From positions 1-64,000 of the forward strand of contig JACVCJ010000011.1 in assembly GCA_016742095.1 (NCBI GenBank): DNA of 64,000 nt. Reading direction: 5' to 3'. This DNA is from Bacteroidia bacterium. Lineage in GTDB: Bacteria > Bacteroidota > Bacteroidia > CAIKAF01. The notes under the pieces were generated by a model that saw only the letters and a list, made by a program, of their open reading frames with translations, was not told where the DNA came from and did not search any database. Shown in pieces: positions 34,224 through 41,948 of this stretch (positions are counted from its first letter, which is position 1; every line of letters starts with the position of its first letter). The position numbers and the translations under genes are program-made.

Positions 34224-35462
34224 TTATTCGTGACGCAGCGCTTCTACGGGATCGAGATTAGCGGCGCGTACCGCGGGGTACAGACCGGCCACCACGCCCA
34301 CTACGAAACAAAGTACGGCGGCGAGGGTCATCCAGAGCCAGGGTACAATAAAACTGCCCCCGATAATAAGCGTGACCACGTTACCGATGAGTATACCCAG
34401 CATAATACCGAAGAAGCCGCCCAGCTGGCAGATGACCACACTTTCAGTGAGGAACTGTATGGCAATATTGCGTTTGGTGGCGCCCAGGGCCATGCGTATG
34501 CCGATCTCGCGGGTACGTTCGGTCACCGACACCAGCAATATGTTGATGAGCCCGGTGAGCGCGCCCAGGATGGTCACCAGGCCGATAACGATGGCGCCTG
34601 CGGCCATATAGCCCGTCATACTCTTTATGTCGGCGATAAGTCCGTCGCTGCGCTGTATGTCAAAGTTTTCGCCCCCACCCGCCTTGATCTTACGGATGGA
34701 ACGGAACACGCCCGTTGCTTCGGCCACGGCCATGTCCATCATATTTACCGCCGGAACGGTCACGTTAATCAGGTATGAAGTGCCAGCCGCCGAGTAAAAG
34801 GCCCGGAAGTTATCGATGGGGATCACCACGCTGCGATCGCGCCCGCCGCCGAAACCGGAACCGCCCTTCGCCAGCACGCCTACTACCAGGTATTGCCGGG
34901 TGCCCAGCAGTACAAACTTGCCCAGGGCCTCCTGTGCGGAGCCATACAGGTTCTCGGCGGATTCGCCGCCGAGCAGGATCACATTGGCAGCCGTTTTCAG
35001 TTCCGTCTGGGAGAAATTACGGCCTTTATCGAGTTTGAGTCCGGCCGCGGTGAGGTAATTTTCGTCGCCGGCGTTCACGGCAATGTTCGGCTGGGTCTTG
35101 GTGCTCTGGTACTGCAGCACGGCCACCGAACTCACAAAAGCCGATATGGACACCGAACCGGGAAAACTGTAACGTTCCTTGAACAGCCGGGCCTCATCCC
35201 AGGTAATATCTTTCTTGTATTCGCGGGTGCGGCGTTTGCCGGTCTTTACCTTTCCGCCCTCATTGGCAATGGCAAAGGTATTGGCCCCGAGCGAAGAAAA
35301 GTTTTCGCTGATGTTCTGCTCCAGCGCGTCGATGGAGGTGAGCATGCCCACCAGGCTCATGATACCGAAAGCAATAATAAGCACCGTAAGTACGGTACGC
35401 AGCAGCTGCCCGCGGATGGAGCGCAATGCCACAATAATGTTTTCGAGGAGCACCTTATTCAT
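34224..35462 (-). CDS. MacB-like ABC transporter permease
   Basis: A 412-residue inner-membrane permease of the MacB/FtsX type. The first helix (TVLTVLIIAFGIMSLVGML, near 25-45) is followed by a periplasmic MacB core (about 50-275) and three closing helices (MAAGAIVIGLVTILGALTGLINILLVSV, QLGGFFGIMLGILIGNVVTLIIGG and PWLWMTLAAVLCFVVGVVAGLYPAVRAA). The end AANLDPVEALRHE is the standard FtsX tail. Such permeases work by mechanotransmission with an ATPase and often a periplasmic adaptor; neither partner gene is next to it in this window. Confidence 0.9.
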   Translation of the reverse strand: MNKVLLENIIVALRSIRGQLLRTVLTVLIIAFGIMSLVGMLTSIDALEQNISENFSSLGANTFAIANEGGKVKTGKRRTREYKKDITWDEARLFKERYSFPGSVSISAFVSSVAVLQYQSTKTQPNIAVNAGDENYLTAAGLKLDKGRNFSQTELKTAANVILLGGESAENLYGSAQEALGKFVLLGTRQYLVVGVLAKGGSGFGGGRDRSVVIPIDNFRAFYSAAGTSYLINVTVPAVNMMDMAVAEATGVFRSIRKIKAGGGENFDIQRSDGLIADIKSMTGYMAAGAIVIGLVTILGALTGLINILLVSVTERTREIGIRMALGATKRNIAIQFLTESVVICQLGGFFGIMLGILIGNVVTLIIGGSFIVPWLWMTLAAVLCFVVGVVAGLYPAVRAANLDPVEALRHE

Positions 35463-35534
35463 TCTGTAACGAAAGTACGGTTCTTATGTGAGCGGCCGGT
35501 TTCCTTTAGACGAAAACGGACTTTTTGAAGATGT

Positions 35535-36605
35535 TCAGGGCAGCTCTACCCGCAGTATGAAGTCGTCGAACACCTGGCACAGGTACAGGGTATTGCCGAT
35601 GCGTATGGCCGTGGAAGCCGCACTGATACGGCTGCCGTCGTCGGCATAGAGCACCCGGCGCTCCCCGCTCTGTGGATGGATGGCATACACGGTGGAAGGC
35701 GATCTTACCGCGGGATCTTTACGGTGTTTCAGGAAGAGCAGCGGACGCAGGTGTGCCGTTACCAGCAATTCGTTCCGGCTTACGGTAATGTTGTCTCCAC
35801 CCACGGCTACGGCCACTTTTTCGGGTTTTAGGTCCATATTTCCGCCTGGATAGCGAAGCACTTTATTCTGCCGGGTAGTAGAAATGAACAGATCGCTGTT
35901 ATGAAAGGCCAGTCCGTTGGGATAGGCCACCTTATAACGGGTTTTCCGGTAATCTTCACAGTTCTTATACCGGCCGGTCCAGCCGCTTTTGATGCCAAAC
36001 AGCGCTTCGCCCATGCGTCCGTAGCGGCTCAGGTCATTGGTCCAGAGCAGGGCACCGTCCGGGGAGGCGCAAACATCGTTGGCTGAGGTAAATATATTCG
36101 CCCCGGCCGTGGTACAGGTATCGGTGCGTTCTCCCTCATCCTGTGCAGCATAGCGGCGGTAGATATGCATTTTATCGGCATAGACCTCCGATAACCAGTA
36201 CAGTCCATCACTGCGCACTGCGTAACTGAGCAGACTGTGCCGGTTTTCGGCCCGGTTATGATTTACGAGGACCAGGAAGCTGTTTCCCTTATGCGAATAG
36301 ATGTCGGCTCCGTGCGGGTGAAAGCTGAAATGATCACCGGGCTCGCCACGCCGGGGCAGTATGGCCGCTTTACCGTCTTCCAGCGAAACGCTCCAAATTT
36401 CGGCATGCGGGGCACGGCCGTCGCGGCGTTCGTCGCAGGATACCAGCAGGCGTCTGCGCCCGGCAAAGGTATCGGCCACCATGTCTTCGGGGCCGGGGCC
36501 TACCGTAATGCGCTGTGTGGGATATTGCGCGGTAAATTCGGGCAGCGTGGCACAACCGGCCAGGCCCAATATAAGGAACATAAAAGCAGGCACCGTCTTT
36601 TTCAT
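35535..36605 (-). CDS. paraoxonase/SMP-30-like propeller lipoprotein
   Basis: A 356-residue lipoprotein (MKKTVPAFMFLILGLAGC, Cys18). The mature part resembles calcium-dependent six-bladed propellers of the arylesterase/paraoxonase and SMP-30 groups: GPEDM near 38, FSFHPHGADIY ... LVLVNHN (the HG and NHP-type motifs, about 94-115), SANDVCASPDGALLWTNDL, YPNGLAF and VGGDNITVSRNELLVTAH, in the same order as in paraoxonase. Lactonase or esterase activity is the expectation, not shown. It is divergent from lysA with a 258-bp intergenic region and has an exact -7 element 16 bases before its start. Confidence 0.75.
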   Translation of the reverse strand: MKKTVPAFMFLILGLAGCATLPEFTAQYPTQRITVGPGPEDMVADTFAGRRRLLVSCDERRDGRAPHAEIWSVSLEDGKAAILPRRGEPGDHFSFHPHGADIYSHKGNSFLVLVNHNRAENRHSLLSYAVRSDGLYWLSEVYADKMHIYRRYAAQDEGERTDTCTTAGANIFTSANDVCASPDGALLWTNDLSRYGRMGEALFGIKSGWTGRYKNCEDYRKTRYKVAYPNGLAFHNSDLFISTTRQNKVLRYPGGNMDLKPEKVAVAVGGDNITVSRNELLVTAHLRPLLFLKHRKDPAVRSPSTVYAIHPQSGERRVLYADDGSRISAASTAIRIGNTLYLCQVFDDFILRVELP

Positions 36606-36621
36606 GGCTTAAAGATATATC

Positions 36622-36629
36622 CAAAAATA
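36622..36629 (-). promoter_or_regulatory. -7 promoter element of the paraoxonase-like gene
   Basis: Reads TATTTTTG on the minus strand, an exact TAnnTTTG match 16 bases before the ATG (36605). A second near-match, TATCTTTA, lies closer to the start. Confidence 0.45.
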
Positions 36630-36682
36630 AAGCGAAAGAGGCGCCTGCCCAAAAATTACCGGCAACAAAAGGTGTCTTACAG

Positions 36683-36716
36683 TTTGACTACAAAAAAGCG
36701 CCCCGGTTTAATTTTG
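36683..36716 (+). promoter_or_regulatory. promoter of the lysA transcript
   Basis: TTTG at 36683-36686 and TAATTTTG (exact TAnnTTTG) at 36709-36716 are separated by 22 bases, a spacing close to the Bacteroidota -33/-7 layout. The resulting lysA leader would be about 140 bases, the longest predicted here. Confidence 0.5.
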
Positions 36717-36746
36717 CAGCTCAATAAATTTTAGTATCATTGCCCT

Positions 36747-36800
36747 GTGAAAAATGCAGCCGCATTCATAAAAAACGCTAAACGTAAGGCCTGAGGGCCT
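36747..36800 (+). promoter_or_regulatory. possible lysine-rich leader peptide and hairpin before lysA
   Basis: In the long lysA leader a GTG-started frame (36747-36794) encodes the 15-residue VKNAAAFIKNAKRKA with four lysines. Small hairpins lie at 36753-36766 (AATGC/GCATT) and across its stop at 36787-36800 (AGGCC/GGCCT); T-rich stretches follow at about 36826. This is the layout of a translational attenuator for a lysine gene, but the frame is short, lacks a ribosome-binding site and the second hairpin is weak. Speculative. Confidence 0.2.
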
Positions 36801-36863
36801 ATATGATCTATTTCCCCCCGTTTTTTATTTCATTTTCATTTTTTTCAATATCATTAATCAGTA

Positions 36864-38066
36864 ATGGATCACGCTTTATTTAATCATATAGCCGCTGAGT
36901 ACGGCACTCCCCTTTACGTATACGACAGCCGCATCATTGCGCGGCAGTACCGGCGCCTTACCCAGGCCTTTTCCGGCACGGACGCCCGTTTTTTCTATGC
37001 CTGCAAGGCCCTGAGCAATATCAGTATCCTGCGCATCCTGAAGGAGCTGGGCGCCGGACTGGACACCGTTTCCATCGGGGAAGTACAGCTGGGGCTGCAT
37101 GCCGGTTTTGAACCGCAGAACATCATTTTTACGCCCAACTGCGTAAGCCTGGAAGAAATCCTGGAAGCCCGGGAACTGGGTGTGAACCTCAATATCGATA
37201 ACCTTTCGATACTGGAACAGCTGGGGCACCGCCTCGGCAGCAGCGCTTCGGTATGCGTACGCATCAATCCGCACATTATGGCGGGCGGCAACTACAAGAT
37301 CTCCACCGGGCATATCGACAGTAAATTCGGTATTTCCATCCACCAGATGCGGCACCTGGAACGTATCGTAAAAAGCACGGGCATCCACATAAAAGGGATA
37401 CATATGCATACGGGTTCCGAAATTTTAGACACATCTGTATTCCTGCAAAGCGTGGACATACTGTACGATGTGGCCGCACATTTCCCCGGTCTGGAATTCA
37501 TTGACCTGGGCAGCGGTTTTAAAGTGCCCTACAAACCCGGTGACGAAGGTACGCCCATCGAAGAGCTGGGGCAACAGCTGAGCGCAAGTTTCAATACGTT
37601 CCGTACGGAATACGGCAATCCGCACATGCAGATCTGGTTTGAGCCGGGCAAGTTCCTGGTGAGCGAATCGGGTTACCTGCTGGTGAGCACCAATGTGATC
37701 AAACACACTACAGCCACCGTATTTGCCGGGGTGAACAGCGGCTTCAATCACCTGATACGCCCCATGCTGTACGACGCCTATCACCGCATCGAGAATATTT
37801 CCAACCCGTTGGGGGCCGAACGCCTGTACACCGTAGTGGGCAACATCTGCGAGACCGATACCTTTGCCTGGGACCGCAAAATAAGCGAGATACGTGAGAA
37901 GGACATCCTGTGTTTCCACAATGCCGGGGCCTATGGTTTTGAGATGAGCAGCAATTACAACAGCCGCGAGAAACCGGCCGAGGTACTGATCGGAGACGAC
38001 GCGCCCAGGCTCATACGCAAACGGCAGCACTGGAAGGATTTATTAAGAGACCAGGTGCAGGAATAA
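36864..38066 (+). CDS. lysA: diaminopimelate decarboxylase
   Basis: LysA decarboxylates meso-diaminopimelate to lysine using PLP. The 400-residue protein is an alanine racemase-fold enzyme: PLP lysine Lys48 in FYACKALSN, HMHTGSEILD (around 185), GSGFKVPYKPGD, EPGKFLVSESGYLL, and the C-terminal CETDTFAWDR and NAGAYGFEMSSNYNSREKPAEVL. The CESxD and GAY motifs are family marks. Preceded by a 140-base leader. 42 bases before the next gene. Confidence 0.95.
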   Translation: MDHALFNHIAAEYGTPLYVYDSRIIARQYRRLTQAFSGTDARFFYACKALSNISILRILKELGAGLDTVSIGEVQLGLHAGFEPQNIIFTPNCVSLEEILEARELGVNLNIDNLSILEQLGHRLGSSASVCVRINPHIMAGGNYKISTGHIDSKFGISIHQMRHLERIVKSTGIHIKGIHMHTGSEILDTSVFLQSVDILYDVAAHFPGLEFIDLGSGFKVPYKPGDEGTPIEELGQQLSASFNTFRTEYGNPHMQIWFEPGKFLVSESGYLLVSTNVIKHTTATVFAGVNSGFNHLIRPMLYDAYHRIENISNPLGAERLYTVVGNICETDTFAWDRKISEIREKDILCFHNAGAYGFEMSSNYNSREKPAEVLIGDDAPRLIRKRQHWKDLLRDQVQE

Positions 38067-38086
38067 AGGAAAATTATATGCACTTT

Positions 38087-38098
38087 TGTTTCGAAACA
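38087..38098. promoter_or_regulatory. 12-bp palindrome at the promoter of the 173-residue gene
   Basis: TGTTTCGAAACA is a perfect palindrome that overlaps the last two bases of the -7-like CACTTTTG (38081-38088), 10 bases before the ATG at 38109. A protein bound there would block initiation. Confidence 0.3.
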
Positions 38099-38108
38099 GG
38101 CAATACAC

Positions 38109-38630
38109 ATGAACGAAGTACTGGAAATTCTGAAATATACCCTGCCCGCCATCATTACCGGGGGCACGGCCTACCTGCTGATGGACCGTATGCTTTCGCG
38201 CAAGGAAAAGAACACCCTGCTGCGCCTGAAGCTCGATGGTAAAAAGGTGACCGACCCGCTGCGCCTGCAGGCCATCGAGCGCCTTACCCTGCTGATGGAA
38301 CGTATATCGCCGGCCAGCCTGGTGATGCGCGTACCACACCAGCATCTTACCAGCGGACAGTTCCACGCCGAGTTGCTGCGCAGTATCCGCAACGAATACG
38401 ATCACAACATCACCCAGCAGGTATACGTGAGCCACCAGGCCTGGGAAGCGGTGAAAAACGCCAGGGAAGAGACCACCAAGCTCATCAATTATGCCTATTC
38501 ACAGCTGGGCAACCTGGAAAAAGGTTCCGACCTGGCCCATGTGATCCTGGAAATGACCATGAACGTGGAAAAACTGCCTACGGACGTGGCCACCTTCATC
38601 CTGCGCGAAGAGGCCCGGCAGATCTACTGA
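38109..38630 (+). CDS. conserved small membrane-anchored protein, function unknown
   Basis: A 173-residue protein. Residues 8-26 (LKYTLPAIITGGTAYLLMD) form one membrane helix; the rest is helical and charged, starting RMLSRKEKNTLLRLKLDGKKVTDPLRLQAIERLTLLMERISP. A second helical domain follows (HQAWEAVKNAREETTKLINYAYSQLG). I believe similar proteins are widespread in Bacteroidota, but I cannot assign a function. It overlaps the end of convergent meaB by seven bases. Confidence 0.8.
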   Translation: MNEVLEILKYTLPAIITGGTAYLLMDRMLSRKEKNTLLRLKLDGKKVTDPLRLQAIERLTLLMERISPASLVMRVPHQHLTSGQFHAELLRSIRNEYDHNITQQVYVSHQAWEAVKNAREETTKLINYAYSQLGNLEKGSDLAHVILEMTMNVEKLPTDVATFILREEARQIY

Positions 38631-39613
38631 TCGCCGGAAAGCCGCAGGTTCTTCATGACCTCTTCGGCGGCTTTGTAGGCGTAGGACTGTTTGTTAAGTA
38701 CCTGTTGCTGTAAGCGGCGGTAACGCTCCTTAAAAAGCGGGTCCTGCTGCAGCTGTTTCCAGACCGCCTCGCGGGTATAGCTTTCGAAACGGGCTTCTTC
38801 ACTGGCCGCCCGGGCTTTCTGAAGCCAGCCGCTGTTCTTTATATCCGTATAGAATTTACCGATGAACGTATATACATCCTCCATGCCTTTGTGGTTTATG
38901 GAGGATATTTTTTTTACTTCTTTGGGAATGCCGTGCGGGGCCGGCGGAAAAAGATGTACCGCATTGCTGAGCTGGCTGTAGGTAAGGCGTGCCGATTGCG
39001 CCAGGCTGCCGTCGTTCTTGTTCACCAGCACCAGGTCGGCCATTTCCATGATACCGCGTTTTATGCCCTGCAGTTCGTCACCGGCACCAGGCTGGGCCAC
39101 CAGTACAAAAATATCGCTGAGGTCTTTGACCAGGGTTTCGCTCTGGCCCACACCTACGGTCTCCACCAGGATGTAATCGTAACCGGCGGCCTCGCACAGA
39201 ATAATGGCCTCGGCCGTACGCGCAGAAACCCCGCCCAGTTTATTACCGGAGGGCGAAGGCCGTATAAAGGCATCGGGATGCACGGAAAGACGCTCCATGC
39301 GGGTCTTGTCGCCCAGGATGGAACCTTTGCTGATACTGCTGGAAGGGTCTACGGCCAGCACGGCCACTTTATGTCCGCGGGAAACGAGATACAGTCCGTA
39401 GGCTTCGATAAAGGTACTTTTACCGGCGCCCGGCGTACCCGTGATGCCTACGCGTATGCTCTCCCCGGAAAGGGCATAGGCTGCATCGAGCAGTTGAAAT
39501 CCCTGTTCCTGTTTGTGGGGAAGCGTATTCTCACAGAGGGTAATGGCCTGGGCCAGCGCCGCCCTGTCGCCGTTACGGATTTTATGCAGCCAGGAGGCTA
39601 TTTCTTCTTGCAT
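38624..39613 (-). CDS. meaB: methylmalonyl-CoA mutase-associated GTPase MeaB
   Basis: MeaB/ArgK is a SIMIBI GTPase that loads and protects the B12 cofactor of methylmalonyl-CoA mutase. The 329-residue protein has the P-loop GTPGAGKS at 59-66, the Mg-site VDPSSSISKGSILGDKTRM (near 93-111), DYILVETVGVGQSE, and the base-recognition NKND (near 198). It is separated by 14 bases from the thioredoxin-like gene and is probably transcribed with it. No mutase gene is in the window. Confidence 0.95.
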   Translation of the reverse strand: MQEEIASWLHKIRNGDRAALAQAITLCENTLPHKQEQGFQLLDAAYALSGESIRVGITGTPGAGKSTFIEAYGLYLVSRGHKVAVLAVDPSSSISKGSILGDKTRMERLSVHPDAFIRPSPSGNKLGGVSARTAEAIILCEAAGYDYILVETVGVGQSETLVKDLSDIFVLVAQPGAGDELQGIKRGIMEMADLVLVNKNDGSLAQSARLTYSQLSNAVHLFPPAPHGIPKEVKKISSINHKGMEDVYTFIGKFYTDIKNSGWLQKARAASEEARFESYTREAVWKQLQQDPLFKERYRRLQQQVLNKQSYAYKAAEEVMKNLRLSGDQ

Positions 39614-39627
39614 GTATTGACCCGGGA

Positions 39628-40170
39628 CTATTTTATTTTCTTCAGGATGGCCGTCATATCGGCCTCGAGCGTTTTTTTAGGCGTTTCGATGATCTCGCCC
39701 ACGTCCTCGCCCTTGCTGTTCCGGAAGATGATCAAAGGTACATATTGCGCGGTAATATGCACAAAGCCGGGTTCAATTACTTTTTTGGTCTTATCGGTGG
39801 TAATAAGGGTGATCTGGGGCGATATGCCCAGGGCAGAAAATATCTTGAAGAGGCGGGGCACCTGCGTACGGCTGTCGCTGCACCAGGTCCCGAGAATAAT
39901 GACCACCTGGAAATCACGGGATGATATCACTTTTTTCTGCCGGGGCGTAAAGCTGGGTTCATAAGAGGTAAATTCCATATCGAACCAGCCCGTTTTGTAG
40001 GCGTCGTTCTGAAGGTCTTCTTTGGTGACCTTACCCATATGCCCTGCCAGGCTGACCGGATTTTGTGCCATTACTGATAAAAAAGGGGTGCCGGCTAACA
40101 ACAAGAATATACCTGTCCCGAAAAATTTCCGGGATAATTTCGTCCAAATTGTATATTTTTGATTAACCAT
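39628..40170 (-). CDS. exported thioredoxin-fold protein with a single active-site Cys
   Basis: A 180-residue protein with a signal peptide (cleavage near VMAQ, residue 36). The thioredoxin-like domain has GTWCSDSRTQVPRLFKI (residues 95-110), where the usual CxxC is replaced by one Cys (97) followed by SDS, so it cannot act as a classic dithiol oxidoreductase. The cis-Pro region is YVPLIIF. ATG 40170 is chosen because it starts a signal peptide and follows a perfect -7 element (40183-40190) by 12 bases. It diverges from the MbnP gene by only 19 bases and precedes meaB. Confidence 0.8.
   Translation of the reverse strand: MVNQKYTIWTKLSRKFFGTGIFLLLAGTPFLSVMAQNPVSLAGHMGKVTKEDLQNDAYKTGWFDMEFTSYEPSFTPRQKKVISSRDFQVVIILGTWCSDSRTQVPRLFKIFSALGISPQITLITTDKTKKVIEPGFVHITAQYVPLIIFRNSKGEDVGEIIETPKKTLEADMTAILKKIK
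40154..40161 (+). promoter_or_regulatory. -7 promoter element of the MbnP operon
   Basis: TATTTTTG (exact TAnnTTTG) lies inside the first codons of the divergent thioredoxin-like gene, 28 bases before the MbnP ATG at 40190. Confidence 0.5.
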
Positions 40171-40182
40171 ATTGAGGGTAAA

Positions 40183-40190
40183 CAAAATTA
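40183..40190 (-). promoter_or_regulatory. -7 promoter element of the thioredoxin-like gene
   Basis: Reads TAATTTTG (exact TAnnTTTG) on the minus strand and overlaps the A of the MbnP start codon. With the element at 40154 it forms a pair of back-to-back overlapping promoters within 37 bp. Confidence 0.5.
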
Positions 40191-40960
40191 TGAAAAAAAT
40201 ATTTACTCCGGTAATTCTTTTGACTTTAGCATTTTTTACGGAATGTAAAAAGCCGGAAACGAAAGACACCGCCAGCTGCGATATTGAATTTACACTGGGA
40301 TACAGTAAGAACACGCTCCAGTTCAATCATACCTACCCCTATGGAAGCGGGATGAACATCCAGTTCAGCCTGCTGAAATTCTATGCGGGCAATTTCTATT
40401 TTGAACGCGCCGACGGCACCCGTGAGCATTTTACGGACAAATACCTGATCCTGGAAGAAGGTAAATACTCCGGGCATATCGGAGAACTGAAAGCCGGCAG
40501 CTACGTAAAAGCCGGCATCGGTTACGGAATAAACCAGAACCGCAATACCCAGAACGGAGCCGATGCACAGGTGGGCACCGACTATCCGCAGGACGATCCG
40601 CTGAACCCGGCTGCCGATATGTACTGGGGCTGGGCACAGGGTTATATCTTTATGAAACTGGAAGGCCGCATCGATGCCGACGGCAACGGCTCCTTCGGCG
40701 ATCCGAACGATATCCTGTTCTCCTACCACCCGGGTAACGACGAACTGTACCGCGCCTTTGAATACACGCTGAACTTTTCGCCCGAAGCCGGTAAAAGCTA
40801 TACCATTGCGGCCAACCTCGACGTAAATACGCTCATTCATAACTGCGATTTTATTGCCGTTCAGTTTGCACACCCGGCCAATACCAGCGGTAACCAGTTC
40901 ATTGCGGCTAAAAACCTGGTAGACGAATGGGGCAATGCCGTTACGCTCGCTGTAAAATAG
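40190..40960 (+). CDS. MbnP-like copper-binding lipoprotein
   Basis: A 256-residue lipoprotein (MKKIFTPVILLTLAFFTEC, Cys19) of the MbnP family. In methanotrophs MbnP is a periplasmic protein, partner of the di-heme enzyme MbnH, which converts a tryptophan to kynurenine to make a high-affinity copper site. Family-like stretches are INIQFSLLKFYAGNFYF-type strands (from about residue 56), GELKAGSYVKAGIGYGIN (98-115) and ADMYWGWAQGYIFMKLEG (142-159) with Trp146 and Trp148. Two di-heme peroxidase genes follow. No methanobactin precursor is seen nearby. Its last 34 bases overlap the next gene. Confidence 0.85.
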   Translation: MKKIFTPVILLTLAFFTECKKPETKDTASCDIEFTLGYSKNTLQFNHTYPYGSGMNIQFSLLKFYAGNFYFERADGTREHFTDKYLILEEGKYSGHIGELKAGSYVKAGIGYGINQNRNTQNGADAQVGTDYPQDDPLNPAADMYWGWAQGYIFMKLEGRIDADGNGSFGDPNDILFSYHPGNDELYRAFEYTLNFSPEAGKSYTIAANLDVNTLIHNCDFIAVQFAHPANTSGNQFIAAKNLVDEWGNAVTLAVK

Positions 40961-41940
40961 CTTTTTACGCACTTTTCCTGCTTCTGCTGCAGGCCTGCGG
41001 CCCTTCTGCAACGGAAAGCCCACCGCAGCCGCTCTCTTCCTGGCCTCCCCTTCCGGAGCCCTATTACAATCGCTATACAAAAGCCCGTTACGAACTGGGC
41101 GAACGTCTTTTTTTCGAAAAACGTCTTTCGGCCGGCAATGCCGTAAGCTGTGCTTCCTGTCACAAGCCGGAACGGGCCTTTGCCGATAATGTACCCGTTT
41201 CGCCGGGGGCGGGCAACAGCGCTTTCGGGTTCCGGAACAGTCCCGGGCTGCTCAATATCGGTTACGCACCTTACCTGATGGCCGAAGGAGGCGTTCCCTC
41301 GCTGGAACATTTTAGCGTGGCTCCCCTGCAGGAAGCCGCCGAAATGAACCAGAACCTGGCCCTTTCCATAAAAAAATTACAGGCGGATACGGTCTACCTG
41401 CGCCTCTTCCGTGCCGCCTACGATACCCTGCCCTCCATAAAATACATGGCCCGTGCACTGGCCGTTTACCAACGTTACCTGCTGAGCAGCGGCAGTCCCT
41501 ACGATGCTTACCTGGCGGGCGATACCGAAGCCCTGAGTCCGCAGGCCCAAAAAGGGATGACGCTTTTTTTCAGTTCCCGTACCGGCTGTTCGGGCTGCCA
41601 CAGCGGTTTCCTGTTCAGCGATTTCGGCTTTCACGATATCGGGCTGTCTGTAAAGGAAAACGACCCCGGACGCTGGCGGCTTACCGGCTCCGAAAGCGAC
41701 CGGAACCGCTTTAAAACGCCTTCGCTGCGTAACGTTGCCCTTACCGGCCCCTACATGCACGACGGGCGCTTTGGCACGCTGGAAGAAGTGCTGGAACATT
41801 ACCGTCAGGGCGGCGAAAAAACACCCAACCGGAGTACGCTGGTACGTCCGCTGGACCTGCGACCGGATGAGGTACAGGCCATTATTTCCTTCCTGCACAG
41901 TCTTACGGATACGGTACCGTACAAAAAATCGTACCTTTGA
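40927..41940 (+). CDS. di-heme cytochrome c peroxidase-family lipoprotein (first copy)
   Basis: A 337-residue lipoprotein (lipobox LLQAC, Cys24) of the bacterial cytochrome c peroxidase/MauG/MbnH superfamily, with heme-binding CASCH (75-79) and CSGCH (221-225) and RFKTPSLRNVALTGPYMHDGRFGTLEEVL near the end. The segment that reads FFWDGR in relatives is APYLMAEGGVPSLE here, so the Trp thought to relay electrons between the hemes is missing. The only ATG, at 40927, overlaps the MbnP gene by 34 bases, giving tight coupling. It could be the MbnH-like partner of the MbnP protein. Confidence 0.88.
   Translation: MGQCRYARCKIAFYALFLLLLQACGPSATESPPQPLSSWPPLPEPYYNRYTKARYELGERLFFEKRLSAGNAVSCASCHKPERAFADNVPVSPGAGNSAFGFRNSPGLLNIGYAPYLMAEGGVPSLEHFSVAPLQEAAEMNQNLALSIKKLQADTVYLRLFRAAYDTLPSIKYMARALAVYQRYLLSSGSPYDAYLAGDTEALSPQAQKGMTLFFSSRTGCSGCHSGFLFSDFGFHDIGLSVKENDPGRWRLTGSESDRNRFKTPSLRNVALTGPYMHDGRFGTLEEVLEHYRQGGEKTPNRSTLVRPLDLRPDEVQAIISFLHSLTDTVPYKKSYL
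41932..41939 (+). promoter_or_regulatory. -7 element before the second di-heme gene
   Basis: TACCTTTG (exact match) covers the last codons of the first di-heme gene and ends 9 bases before ATG 41949, suggesting the second copy can be transcribed independently. Confidence 0.45.
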
Positions 41941-41948
41941 ATAACAAA

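Noticed and set aside
36606-36863. Lysine riboswitch before lysA
   Set aside because: The leader lacks the conserved AGAGGNGC-type core and the five-helix layout; it is too short.
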